Below are positions 15,807 through 25,092 of a stretch of DNA of 46,955 nucleotides, in pieces. The translations under genes and the position numbers were made by a program. The stretch spans positions 1 to 46,955 of the forward strand of contig DHGT01000076.1 in NCBI GenBank assembly GCA_002402905.1. Direction: 5' to 3'. The stretch is from Desulfatitalea sp. UBA4791 (lineage in GTDB: Bacteria > Desulfobacterota > Desulfobacteria > Desulfobacterales > Desulfosarcinaceae). The stretch's first letter is position 1; each line of letters opens with the position of its first letter. The notes below the pieces were generated by a model. That model saw only the letters and a program-made list of their open reading frames with translations, made no database searches and had not been told where the DNA came from.

Positions 15807-18385
15807 AAACAAAATTGGCCGAAAAATTTCTCTTGTTCTGGGGTCGCCTCGAAAGGCGGTTCCTGCCGGAATACGTTTGGCAAAGCGATCCACTGACGTT
15901 CTGGCGCGAGCGCGTTCTGTTCGTCATGTGTTTTATCGCCAGTGCGTTCGGGCCATTGGCCTTGATTCCCTCCCTTCTTCTTGCCTTCAAGGAAGGGTTG
16001 TGGAGTGTCATCGCCATCGATTCCTGCGCCTATATCATGATCGTGGCGGTCCTGCTCGGCCGCAAGTGGCCGCTTAAGGTTAGAGGCTACATCGCCTGTC
16101 TCATTCTCTACTCGCTGGGAGCAGGCTTGTTGTTCATTCTAGGACCGGTGGGCGCCGGGTATATCTGGCTGTTCGGTACATCGGTGATGATCAGCACGAT
16201 TATCGGCCTGGAAGCGGCCATTTGGACCCTTGTGCTCAATGCATTGACGCTTTTCGGCGTGTCGGTTTTCATTCATTTCGCGAGTCCGTCATGGTCCCTT
16301 CAACTCGAGAACGCGCAGGAAAAATGGATCGTGATGATCGGCAATTTTCTCCTCCTCAATGCCTTTGTCACCATTACCACTGCATTCATGCTCAACGGTC
16401 TGAAAAGAGTTTTCTTAAAGGAGCAGGAGATCAGCGCCAACCTCCGGCAAAGCGAGGAGCGCTACCGCATCGTGGCCGATTTCAATTATGATTGGGAGTA
16501 CTGGATTAGTCCGGAGGGAACGCTCGAATACGTATCGCCGTCGTGTGAACGGATCACCGGTTACAAGGTGGATGAGTTCATGCAGAACCCCGGTTTGATG
16601 CTCGCCATCGTCCATCCCGAAGACAGGGAAAGGATGGCCGGGCATTTGAGGTCCGATCAAACCGACCGATGGGAAACGGGTTCTCTGGACTTCAGAATCA
16701 CCACGAGAAAGAATACCATCAGATGGATCAACCATGACTGTCAGGCGGTCTATGGCCATGATGGCGCGTTTCTCGGCCGGCGTGCCAGCAATCGCGATAT
16801 CACCGAACGAAAGCAGATCGAAGAAAAACTTCGGCTGCACCACGAGCGTTTCGTCACGGTTCTGGACAGTATCGACGCGGCCATCTATGTGGCCGATCTT
16901 CAAACCCATGAAATACGCTTCATGAACCGGCACATGATTGAAATTTACGGGCAGGATATGACCGGCAGTATATGCTGGAAGGCGATCAGGCGGTTGTCGG
17001 GGCCTTGCCGCTGGTGTCAACCGCAAGGGGAAGGCGAGTTCGCTGAGTTTGCCGGCGTGCACATCTGGCAGGAGCAAGACCCTCACAGCAAAAGATGGTA
17101 CGTCAATCATGACCGGGTCATTAAATGGACGGATGGACGGCCGGCCAAACTGCAAATCGCCACCGACATCACAGAACTGAAAAAGATGGAGGCCGAGCTG
17201 CGTCAATCCCACAAGATGGAGGCCATCGGGACCCTCGCCGGCGGCATCGCCCATGATTTCAACAATATTCTTTCCTCCATTATCGGATTCACGGAGTTGG
17301 CGCTCGATGATGTCGAGAAAGGCACGCTGCTGGAAGATAACCTGCGGCAGGTGTTGACCGCCGGCAACCGGGCCAAAGATCTGGTCAAGCAGATTCTGGC
17401 CTTCGCACGGCAGTCCGATGAACAAGTCAAGCCGATCCAGGTGAGCGCCATCATCAAGGAGGCGCTTAAATTGATCCGCTCTTCGATCCCCACGACCGTT
17501 CAAATTAATTCCCACATCCACAGCGATTCACTGATCATGGGCAATCCGAGCCAGGTGCACCAATTGGTCATGAATCTTTGCACCAATGCGGCGCATGCCA
17601 TGGAGAAAGGCGGCGGACGACTGGATGTGGGGTTGGAAGACGTGCCTCTTTCCCATGACGGTTCCGGAGAGCGCGGATATCTGGCGCCGGGCGATTATCT
17701 GCGGTTGACGGTTTCCGACACCGGTATCGGTATTCCGGAGGAGATGCTCGATTCGATTTTCGAACCGTTTTTCACGACCAAAGCGCCGGGTGAAGGCACG
17801 GGCATGGGGCTGGCCGTGGTGCACGGCATCGTGGTGGCTTATGGGGGCCGCATCGACGTGACAAGCACTTTGGGGCAAGGAACGACGTTTACGATCTATC
17901 TTCCGGTCTCCAGCAAGCGCACGTTCAGAGAGATTGAACCGGTGGAAGCGCTACCGTGCGGAAATGGACACATCCTGTTCGTCGACGATGAACTTACCAT
18001 CGCAAAAATGGGCGCGCAGATCCTGGAACGTCTCGGTTACCAGGTTACCACCCGCACCAGCAGTGTCGAAGCACTGGCGTTGTTCCGATCCCGTCCCGGC
18101 GATTTCGATCTGGTGATCACCGATATGACCATGCCCGATATGACCGGCGATGTATTGTCTGCGGCGCTCATTCAGCTTCGGCGGGACATTCCGGTGATTC
18201 TTTGCACCGGGTACAGCAAAAAGATATCCGACACCCTGATCCAGGAGATCGGCATCAAGGCGTTGGTGTACAAGCCCGTGGTCATGAAAGAGTTGGCCGA
18301 AACGATACGAAGGGTTCTCGGCCCCATGAGCACGGATGATGTCGCTCGTTCTTCCCAGGACGACGGAAACGCTCCACTGCAGTGA
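15803..18385 (+). CDS. hybrid sensor histidine kinase with PAS domains and receiver
   Basis: An 860-residue protein starting with TTG whose second base begins the TGA stop of the activator gene (TTGA), so translation is probably coupled. An N-terminal membrane block of about six helices (residues 30-195) is followed by two PAS domains (about 213-335 and 345-465, the second holding a cysteine-rich SGPCRWC turn), a HisKA domain with GGIAHDFNNILSSIIGF (His near 481), a HATPase (N-box HQLVMNLCTNAAHAME; G-boxes DTGIGIPEE and GEGTGMGLAVVHGI), and a receiver (from about 722) with its aspartate in DLVITDMTMPDMTG. No output domain, so it must pass phosphate to another protein, plausibly the neighbouring activator. 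Together with the other kinase this gives two inputs to one locus. Confidence 0.92.
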   Translation: MKTKLAEKFLLFWGRLERRFLPEYVWQSDPLTFWRERVLFVMCFIASAFGPLALIPSLLLAFKEGLWSVIAIDSCAYIMIVAVLLGRKWPLKVRGYIACLILYSLGAGLLFILGPVGAGYIWLFGTSVMISTIIGLEAAIWTLVLNALTLFGVSVFIHFASPSWSLQLENAQEKWIVMIGNFLLLNAFVTITTAFMLNGLKRVFLKEQEISANLRQSEERYRIVADFNYDWEYWISPEGTLEYVSPSCERITGYKVDEFMQNPGLMLAIVHPEDRERMAGHLRSDQTDRWETGSLDFRITTRKNTIRWINHDCQAVYGHDGAFLGRRASNRDITERKQIEEKLRLHHERFVTVLDSIDAAIYVADLQTHEIRFMNRHMIEIYGQDMTGSICWKAIRRLSGPCRWCQPQGEGEFAEFAGVHIWQEQDPHSKRWYVNHDRVIKWTDGRPAKLQIATDITELKKMEAELRQSHKMEAIGTLAGGIAHDFNNILSSIIGFTELALDDVEKGTLLEDNLRQVLTAGNRAKDLVKQILAFARQSDEQVKPIQVSAIIKEALKLIRSSIPTTVQINSHIHSDSLIMGNPSQVHQLVMNLCTNAAHAMEKGGGRLDVGLEDVPLSHDGSGERGYLAPGDYLRLTVSDTGIGIPEEMLDSIFEPFFTTKAPGEGTGMGLAVVHGIVVAYGGRIDVTSTLGQGTTFTIYLPVSSKRTFREIEPVEALPCGNGHILFVDDELTIAKMGAQILERLGYQVTTRTSSVEALALFRSRPGDFDLVITDMTMPDMTGDVLSAALIQLRRDIPVILCTGYSKKISDTLIQEIGIKALVYKPVVMKELAETIRRVLGPMSTDDVARSSQDDGNAPLQ

Positions 18386-18434
18386 AGCACTGACCCGATA
18401 TACAAATCGATCTGCAATCGATGAAAAAATGGAT

Positions 18435-19664
18435 CTACAAGTTGTGGGCGTGGTTCAGCGTGCTTTTGCTGATCGCCAGCCTCATGTCTGCACGAACCAG
18501 TTCGTGGGGTCCCTCTTCGAAGGGAAGGTAGGCGAGCAGAAAGCGGCGGGCCTTGATCTGTAGGGCGGACAGAATGTCGTCGATGCGTTTTCGGGGTCGA
18601 ACAAACTCGGTAAGGATGAGTTTCAATGCTTCGACTGCCTCCTGCAGGGGCAGGTTGACATGATGCATGTCGCCCTGGGGCAATCCGGTCTCCAATCCAT
18701 CCCGGGGCTGGGCGGCGGTGAGGTGGCCGGCGATGGCCAGAAAGCGCTTGGGGTGTACTTTAAAGGCCGGGCACCAGAAGTAAAAGGGGCGTTCTTCATC
18801 TCCAGGCTGGGCCACTCTGGGCAGGTTGGCTGTCCGAATCAAGTCCGCATAACTGCTCAGCGGCAGCTCGGTGATGTCGGCCTGAATCCGCCAGAACGGC
18901 AAAAAGACAGGGCTTTGGAGAGACGTTTTTTCATAGACGGTGGGCAGGCGTTCGAATCGACCCTGTTTCGGCCACCAGACGGATTGACAGTTCTGGCAGT
19001 ATAGGATCAAGGCGTCACGCTCGCCGTTCAGGTCCCATCCGCAATGGGGGCACAGCGTGGCCAGAAACTGGATAGGCCAGTTGGGCGATTGCGCCTCTTG
19101 CAGCAATTTTTCAGTCTCTTCGGTTGATCCGCCATCGACCGGCTCGTTCAGGATGGCATCGATGACTTTTTCGGTCACATAGAAGGGCGCATAAAGGAGG
19201 CTGATCGTCTCCCCGACCTGCGCCTGATGGAGGATCGGTTTGGGCAGGTTCGCGTTGAAGCGGTCGTTGAGCGCGTCGATCAGACCGCTTTTGGGCAGTT
19301 CGGGTTTCAAGAATCGGCCATGGATGTCGGATGTCGCAAACCGCAGCTTCTGCGTTTGACTTCTAAAACCCAAAGAGAAAGGGAAATGGTCGGATGAAAT
19401 CGCTTGTTGGCTGAGATCCACAAATCGATTTCGTATTTGACCGGGAAGGCATGAAAAGAGCATGCCCTTGAATCGCCAGTAGGGGAAGTAAACCAATTCC
19501 TTGTCCTGTGGCGCGTTATGGGGCAGAACATAGCGAAAAAAGGAAGGCGCGCTCAGATAGGAGGCCGTCCGGCAAAAGCCGCACCGGAAGAGACGATCCG
19601 TCTCTTCCAGTTCCGCCGGCGCACCGCACTGCGGGCATTGATGCTCTATGATGAAGTTCGTCAA
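18435..19664 (-). CDS. zinc-ribbon protein, function unknown
   Basis: A 409-residue protein starting with TTG at 19664, with AAGGA seven bases upstream. Two zinc ribbons are visible: CPQCGAPAELEE...CGFC at residues 10-32, and CPHCGWDLNG...CQNC near 205-230. The rest is rich in aromatic residues in patterns such as YFPYWRFKG and FLPFWRIQADI, repeated at the start of each half, which suggests an internal duplication with each half consisting of a ribbon and a beta domain. No catalytic motif. It follows the SPFH protein gene by 76 bases in the same direction, and such pairs of zinc-ribbon and SPFH proteins occur in other bacteria; a shared role at the membrane is a guess. Confidence 0.8.
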   Translation of the reverse strand: MTNFIIEHQCPQCGAPAELEETDRLFRCGFCRTASYLSAPSFFRYVLPHNAPQDKELVYFPYWRFKGMLFSCLPGQIRNRFVDLSQQAISSDHFPFSLGFRSQTQKLRFATSDIHGRFLKPELPKSGLIDALNDRFNANLPKPILHQAQVGETISLLYAPFYVTEKVIDAILNEPVDGGSTEETEKLLQEAQSPNWPIQFLATLCPHCGWDLNGERDALILYCQNCQSVWWPKQGRFERLPTVYEKTSLQSPVFLPFWRIQADITELPLSSYADLIRTANLPRVAQPGDEERPFYFWCPAFKVHPKRFLAIAGHLTAAQPRDGLETGLPQGDMHHVNLPLQEAVEALKLILTEFVRPRKRIDDILSALQIKARRFLLAYLPFEEGPHELVRADMRLAISKSTLNHAHNL

Positions 19665-19740
19665 TAATAATTCCTTGGCCTGGTCCTATCCGATGTTCAT
19701 CGATAAACAGGCGAATGGGTCGTGTGTGGACGGACCCGAT

Positions 19741-20895
19741 CTAATACTTCTCTCCGCATTGCGTGCAGAACTTGGCATCTCCCAGATTCTCGGCACCGCA
19801 CCGACCGCAGATTTTAGCCGCCGGCTTCTCTTCGGCCGGATGGCCGCAGCGGGAGCAGAACTTGGCGCCCGACGTCAGGTTTTTGCCGCAATGGGTGCAC
19901 TGACGAAAGACCAACTGCTGGTGGCCGCACATGGGACAAAATTTCGAATTGATGGGGATCGATTGCCCGCAATCCGGGCATTGGGCCATGGCCTGCTGCG
20001 CGCCGGCCGGCGGCCCCGAAGGTGCGGCTCCCGACTGCCCCTGAGCCAGGGGATGGGCAAAGTATTGCGCCAGCATGGCCGGCATCATCAGGCCGAGGCC
20101 GGCGCCCATGCCCTCGCCGCTGGCTTCACCCTGAGCGGCTTTCTCCATGGCCATGGCCGTCTTCATCTGCATCAATTTGTTCATATCATCGAAAACGCCC
20201 ATGCGGCTGCGATCGTCGATGGCCTGTTGCACTTCAGGCGGCGGTGTGACCGAATTGATATACAGCTGGGGCAGCCCGAGGCCGAAATGAGAGAAATCTT
20301 CCTGCAGGCGTTTGGACAAACCGGTGGACAGTTCGTCGTATCTGGCCGGCAGGTTCAAAAGAGAATCGATCGTTTCGCCCATGAAATCGTTGAAGCGCGA
20401 AACGATCACTCGATTGAGATACTCTTCGATGCCTTCGGTCGTAAAGATGCCCTGGGTGCCGACCAGACGGTTGATAAATAATACCGGTTGCACGACTTGC
20501 AGGTTGAAGACACCGAAGGCGCGCAGTCGAATCAGACCGAGTTCCGTATCCTTGAAGGCCACTGGATCCCGGGTGCCCCACTTTAAATTGGCGAAAGTCA
20601 TCATGTTGACGAAGTACATTTCGGCGCGCAGGGGGCTGTTCATGGCCCACGGCAGACTGGCCAGCTTGGTCAAAATGGGGATGTTGCCCGTTTTCAGGGT
20701 GTGGCGACCGGGGCCAAAGGCTTCGACGGCCTTGCCCTTATAGAAAAAGACACCCACCTGACTTTCGCGCACGGTGAGCTGGGCACCCCATTTGATCTCG
20801 CCGGAGCCCTTTTCGGGCAGGCGATGCACGAGTTCTTTGCCAGTTTCGTCAAACCACTCCAGGTTTTCCAGAAAAACGATGTTATCGGTGCCCAT
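19741..20895 (-). CDS. SPFH-domain protein with C-terminal zinc ribbons (YdjI-like)
   Basis: A 384-residue protein. The N-terminal 290 residues form the SPFH / virion-core-like domain (IKWGAQLTVRESQVGVFFYK, VEAFGPGRHTLKTGNIP, TPPPEVQQAIDDRSRMG); there is no leading membrane helix, as in Bacillus YdjI. A glycine/alanine/glutamine-rich linker follows (about 262-308). Three to four short CxxCG zinc ribbons end the protein (CPDCGQSI...CPMCG, CTHCGKNL...CSRCG, CGRCGAEN...CTQCG). SPFH proteins scaffold membrane patches and, in Bacillus, YdjI helps recruit stress proteins to the membrane. AAGGAG stands seven bases before the ATG. Likely first gene of a two-gene operon. Confidence 0.88.
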   Translation of the reverse strand: MGTDNIVFLENLEWFDETGKELVHRLPEKGSGEIKWGAQLTVRESQVGVFFYKGKAVEAFGPGRHTLKTGNIPILTKLASLPWAMNSPLRAEMYFVNMMTFANLKWGTRDPVAFKDTELGLIRLRAFGVFNLQVVQPVLFINRLVGTQGIFTTEGIEEYLNRVIVSRFNDFMGETIDSLLNLPARYDELSTGLSKRLQEDFSHFGLGLPQLYINSVTPPPEVQQAIDDRSRMGVFDDMNKLMQMKTAMAMEKAAQGEASGEGMGAGLGLMMPAMLAQYFAHPLAQGQSGAAPSGPPAGAQQAMAQCPDCGQSIPINSKFCPMCGHQQLVFRQCTHCGKNLTSGAKFCSRCGHPAEEKPAAKICGRCGAENLGDAKFCTQCGEKY

Positions 20896-21038
20896 GCAAG
20901 CGTCTCCTTTTCCCTATTGTGTAAAAAATACTGGATCGGAATGATGTATCGGCTGGTCGTTCGTTTTCTTTAGCCATCGCATATCAACCAACAGCTCCGT
21001 TCCAGACAACCCAATGTTTTTAACATCAGCGGATGGTG

Positions 21039-21060
21039 CGGGCGGGCGTAAAGCCCGCCC
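21039..21060. repeat. GC-rich hairpin (REP-like) in a 360-bp intergenic region
   Basis: GGGCGGGC and GCCCGCCC form an 8-bp perfect stem around a GTAAA loop, within GCGGGCGGGCGTAAAGCCCG and a following CCTACG. This looks like the mobile or repeated hairpins often seen scattered between genes in many bacteria. It lies between divergent genes (SPFH protein at 20895 and lipoprotein at 21256). Apart from this and a ribosome site at 21246-21251, I see nothing distinct in 20896-21255. Confidence 0.6.
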
Positions 21061-21255
21061 CTACGAAATCGGGTTGGAAACTCAAGCGCTTGATTCAAAC
21101 GGGCCACCCCTACTTGCGATTTGCAAGACGATAGATTATTTCAAAGACTAAAATCACCGTTCAAGTCATTCCGGTTCTGGTGCACATACGATGCATAAAG
21201 AGGTGGATTTCGAGGCGGAGGCCCCTGGCTTCAAGCAAACCGCCTGGAGGAGCGC

Positions 21256-21639
21256 ATGAAGATCAACTGTCTGGTCACAACGACCCTGATGGTGGTGACC
21301 CTTGCAGTGGCATCGGCCATCGGTGGATGCGCCGGCCTTAAGGCCAGAATGGGCCTGAACATGACCGGGATCTGGACCCTCGAAGTGGCCACACCCGGCG
21401 GCATTGGCACGCCGCTGTTTCATCTGAACCAGGACGGGAATGCATTGTCCGGCGCTTACCAGGGGGCTTTCGGTGACGCTCCGGTCCGAGGCGAGATCCA
21501 TGGCATTGATTTTGTGATCGAATTTACTTCCAGTGGTCTGCCGATGACCTATACCGGCCATGTGGTTGGCGATAAAATGGAGGGCACCATCGATTTCGGC
21601 GGGCAGGGGAAGGGCACGTTCGTGGGCTACAGAAAGTAA
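21256..21639 (+). CDS. small lipoprotein, beta-rich, unknown function
   Basis: A 127-residue protein. Signal peptide with hydrophobic core MVVTLAVASA and lipobox IGGC, acylation site at cysteine 25. The mature 100 residues are short beta strands with glycine turns: GIWTLEVATPGG, FHLNQDGNALSGAYQGAFGD, VRGEIHGIDFVIEF and GDKMEGTIDFGGQGKGTF. This pattern (strand, turn, Q/N-G, strand) is that of small lipocalin-like or DUF-type proteins found in many proteobacteria. GGAGGAG lies just before the start. It could be outer-membrane bound, since the residue after the cysteine is alanine rather than aspartate. 185 bases separate it from the iorA remnant. Confidence 0.75.
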   Translation: MKINCLVTTTLMVVTLAVASAIGGCAGLKARMGLNMTGIWTLEVATPGGIGTPLFHLNQDGNALSGAYQGAFGDAPVRGEIHGIDFVIEFTSSGLPMTYTGHVVGDKMEGTIDFGGQGKGTFVGYRK

Positions 21640-21824
21640 CGTGCAAGTCATAGATTCATATTTTCCTGTCTATTTGAAACCATTCCCATTCTGCGTTACT
21701 GTACTGATGAATCGGCAAAGTTGATGGGAATTCCTGCTCGGACCCGGCAGGTGGCGCTGAACGCCCGGACGATTGGATCTGTACCCAAAAGCGCGCTGTT
21801 TGATCAGAAAACCAAAGGGGTGAG

Positions 21825-23491
21825 ATGATGAAGTCCATGGGTGACATGTTGCTGCGACGTGAGCCGTTCGCTGAAATCGTCATGGGCAATACCGCCCTCG
21901 TTCGCGCCATGGTGGAAGCCGGTACCCAGGTGGTGAGCGCATATCCCGGATCGCCGACGCCCGAAATCGCTGCCGCCATCCAATCCATCCCCATCGATAG
22001 ACGCCCTTTTTATTTCGAATTTTCCACAAACGAAAAGGTGGCGACAGAGGTGGCTTACGGCGCCACGGTGAACGGTCACCTGTCCACGGTTTTTTCAAGA
22101 GCGTAGGGCTGAACGTGGCGGCCGACACCTTCGTCCAACTGAGCCTGATGAACTTGATCGGCGGCATGGTGATCGTCCTGGGCGACGATCCGGGCGCCAA
22201 CTCTTCCCAGAACGAACAGGACAACCGTCATTATGCCCATCTGGCATATACACCGGTCCTGGAGCCGTCCGATCCGGAAGAGGTCTATGCGTATTACAAG
22301 GAGGCGGCGCGCCAAGGCCGGGAGCGCCGGATGCCCATCATCCTGCGCCTGACCACCCATGTGTGCCATGCCAAACAAAAAATTGCTTTTGCGGCCTGGA
22401 ATCCCATCGCTGTGGACCGCACGCCCCGATTCGATGCCGCCAACGGTCCTTACATCCCGCTTTCCGCAACAGTGGCGGAACTCAAGGAGCGGGCGCTGGA
22501 CAGGTTGAATGACTTCCGGGCCTATGCCGACGCGTGCCCATTGAATCGGTTGACGGATAATGGCAACCCGGCCCGCGGCGTCATCACCTGGGGGCTGCCC
22601 TATTTATCCCTCATGGACGCCATTTCCGTGTCAACCGACAGACCCGACATATTAAAGCTCGGCATCGTCCATCCGATCCCCCAAGACCCGATCACAGCGT
22701 TTTTAAAAAGCCACCAGGAGGTGCTGGTCCTCGAGGAGCTTGACGACCTGGTGGAAAAAGAGATCAAGTCCCGTGCTTACGACCTGGGGTTGACCGCTCG
22801 AATCATCGGCAAGCGCGATCACAGGGACTGGATCGGCGAATATACCCCGGATAAGGTGCGGGGCATCCTCCACCGCATCTGGCCGGAGATGGTACCGCAG
22901 CCTTTCACCCCTGGCCCGGTTTCCGAAGCCCCGGAGCGGCCGCCCCAGATGTGCCCGGGATGCGGGCATCGCAGTGCCTTCTATGCGATCAAACAGGCAT
23001 TGGCCGACACCGACATCACGGTGGCGGGCATCGGATGCCACACCCTGGGCTATTTGCCACCTTACGAAATCGGCCGGTTGCTGATGTGCATGGGCGCATC
23101 CACCGGGATCGGTTCGGGGTTGGGCCTGTTCAACCAGACCCGCAGGGTGGTCGTGTTCATGGGCGATTCCACCTTTCAGCAACAGCGTCTTGCCGAGATC
23201 GTCAAGGCGGCCATGGCGGTGACGGGTTTCAGCGTGGTGATCGCCCGGCATCCCTGTATGTTGAAATTCAACCGCGAACAGCGGCGCAAGCCTGGTTTTG
23301 AACCGCATCAGGTCGACATCGATCAGACCCTGTGCGAACAGATTCACAACTGTGTGGCCCGATTCGGGTGCCCGAGTTTCAGCCGCGCTCCAGATGGCCG
23401 TATCGAGATCAACACCGATTTGTGCATCGGAGATGGATCCTGCGTGCAAACCTGTCCCACGCACGCCATCGGCATGCCTTCCAAAAAATAG
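21825..23491 (+). pseudogene. iorA: indolepyruvate:ferredoxin oxidoreductase alpha subunit, frameshifted and internally deleted
   Basis: The gene for the large subunit that oxidises aryl-pyruvates to aryl-acetyl-CoA with ferredoxin. Parts seen: the pyrimidine-binding domain start (VSAYPGSPTPEIAAAI), the middle domain, the TPP domain beginning CPGCGHRSAFYAIKQAL and including GIGCHTLG and CMGASTGIGSGLG, and a C-terminal ferredoxin part ending CIGDGSCVQTCPTHAIG. Two lesions: a -1 frameshift in a six-T run at 22090-22095 (one more T would restore VFFKSVGLNVAADT), and an in-frame loss after MGDSTF at about 23178, where roughly 80 residues containing the rest of the TPP-binding motif (the asparagine pair) are expected. 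The clustered ferredoxin part has one C-x5-C-x3-C set; the second 4Fe-4S set appears reduced. Total coding span 556 codons instead of about 600-650. Confidence 0.86.
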
Positions 23492-23514
23492 GGATTGCCA
23501 AAAGGGATGAGATC

Positions 23515-24111
23515 ATGAGCACCTTCAACATCTATATGATAGGGGTTGGCGGTCAGGGCATCGGCTTGCTGAGCGAGGTCCTGTTGCGCGCCGCGGATCA
23601 TGCCGGCCTGACGGTCAAATCGGTGGATACCCACGGTCTGGCCCAGCGCGGCGGTGTCGTCGTTTCACAGTTGCGCATCGGCGCCGATGCCTTTTCGCCT
23701 TTGATCGGTGCTCATGATGCCGATCTGGTGGTGGCTCTGGAGCGTCACGAGGCCTTGCGGGCCGCCGATACCGCCCTCAAGGAGAACGGTACGCTCATCT
23801 ATTACGATACGGTCTGGCAACCCCTGCCGGTGCGCCTCGGCGAAGTGCCGGAGGTCTCCGGGGAGGAGGTCTCTAATCGATGCGACCGGCTGCGGGCCCG
23901 CCTGATTCGGGTTTTTCGTCCCGATCTGGCGGACGCGCGCATGCAGAACATCGTGGTCCTGGCCCGGATTCAACGGCTCGGCTTGATTCAGGGCCTATCG
24001 GCCGCGCATTACCGGCAGGCCATGCAAGATCTCATGGATGGGACGGTCCTGAAACGCAACATGGCCCTGTTCGACGACGAAGGAGCGGCCGCTGAAGGAA
24101 TTTCGGCATGA
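23515..24111 (+). CDS. iorB: indolepyruvate:ferredoxin oxidoreductase beta subunit
   Basis: A 198-residue protein of the pyruvate:ferredoxin oxidoreductase gamma family, normal in length. It starts with the diagnostic IYMIGVGGQGIGLLSEVL (residues 6-23), followed by THGLAQRGGVVVSQLRIG. It would complete the IorA2B2 enzyme in the cytoplasm, using ferredoxin as acceptor. AAAGGG lies before the ATG at 23515; it overlaps the next gene by four bases (ATGA at 24108). Its partner iorA in this window is damaged, so this copy probably has no partner unless another iorA exists elsewhere or the iorA lesions are sequencing faults. Confidence 0.9.
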   Translation: MSTFNIYMIGVGGQGIGLLSEVLLRAADHAGLTVKSVDTHGLAQRGGVVVSQLRIGADAFSPLIGAHDADLVVALERHEALRAADTALKENGTLIYYDTVWQPLPVRLGEVPEVSGEEVSNRCDRLRARLIRVFRPDLADARMQNIVVLARIQRLGLIQGLSAAHYRQAMQDLMDGTVLKRNMALFDDEGAAAEGISA

Positions 24112-25092
24112 CATTGCGAAGCGTTGCGAGATGGCTGATCGTTGCGATCATCATCGCCGCCCTATCTCTGTGGATCTGGCGCGCAACGCGGCCCGAACCG
24201 GTGAAAGTGGTGCTCAAACCGGTGACGCGCGGCACGGTTGCCCAGACGGTGGCCAATACCCGCGCCGGCACCATCGAGGCGTGCCGCCGGGCGAAACTCT
24301 CTCCCAGCACCGGCGGCCAGATCGCCTATCTCCCCATCAAGGAGGGCGATGCGGTCAAGGCAGGGCAGCTGCTGCTCGAGTTGTGGAACGAGGATCTGAA
24401 AGCCCAGGCCATATTGGCTGAACGCGAAGTGACGGCTGCGCGCAGCAGGGCCAGGGCCACTTGTCTCAAGGCGGATGCCGCCCGGCGCAGCGCCGACCGC
24501 CTGGTTGTTTTGCGGAAAAAGGATGTGGTGTCCAAGGACCAAACCGAAAACCCCGTCTCCCATCGGCATCCCCACGCCGCCGGCCGTGGATATCATCGAC
24601 AACGCCTGTTTTTATGTCACCGCGCCCATCGACGAAGTGGACGCCGCCGCCATAAGGGTCGGCATGACGGCCAATATCACCATGGATGCCTTCAGGGAGA
24701 AGCATTTTCAGGGGCAGGTACGACGGATTGCCGATTATGTGCTCGACATCGAAAAGCAGGCGCGTACCGTGGACGTGGAGGTCGTCTTCAGCCGGCCGGA
24801 GGATTTCAAGCACCTGCTGGCCGGATACAGTGCCGACATCGAGGTGACCATCGACGTTCGGCACGATGTGCTGCGGGTGCCCACCGAGGCGGTTTTGGAC
24901 GGACGGCGCGTTTTCGTCTTCCATGCCGACGAAGGCCGGATTTCGGCCCGATCGATTCAAACCGGCCTGAGCAATTGGGACTGGACGGAAGTGGCCGAAG
25001 GCCTGGCGACGGATGAACAGGTGGTGGTCAATGTCGATGCGCCGGGTATAGAGGAGGGTGCGGCCGCAGTGCTGATCGAGGCGACGCCGTGA
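24108..25092 (+). pseudogene. periplasmic adaptor (HlyD/MacA-type membrane fusion protein), internal deletion and frameshift
   Basis: Reading frame one encodes an N-terminal membrane anchor (WLIVAIIIAALSLWIW), the first half of the biotinyl-lipoyl domain (GGQIAYLPIKEGDAVKAGQL) and the start of the coiled-coil hairpin up to about 24540. A second frame resumes with PSPIGIPTPPAVDII and continues through the beta-barrel (ITMDAFREKHFQGQV, HDVLRVPTEAVL) to the stop at 25092. About 60-80 residues (the return arm of the hairpin and second half of the lipoyl domain) and the frame are lost near 24545. MFPs of this type connect an ABC exporter to an outer-membrane channel. Stop overlaps the GTG start of the ATPase gene. 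Confidence 0.85.

Noticed and set aside
18421..18531. Plus-strand 36-codon ORF with a signal-like hydrophobic start, overlapping the end of the zinc-ribbon gene
   Set aside because: No ribosome site, and it lies antisense to the conserved C-terminus of the zinc-ribbon protein, which explains the sequence.
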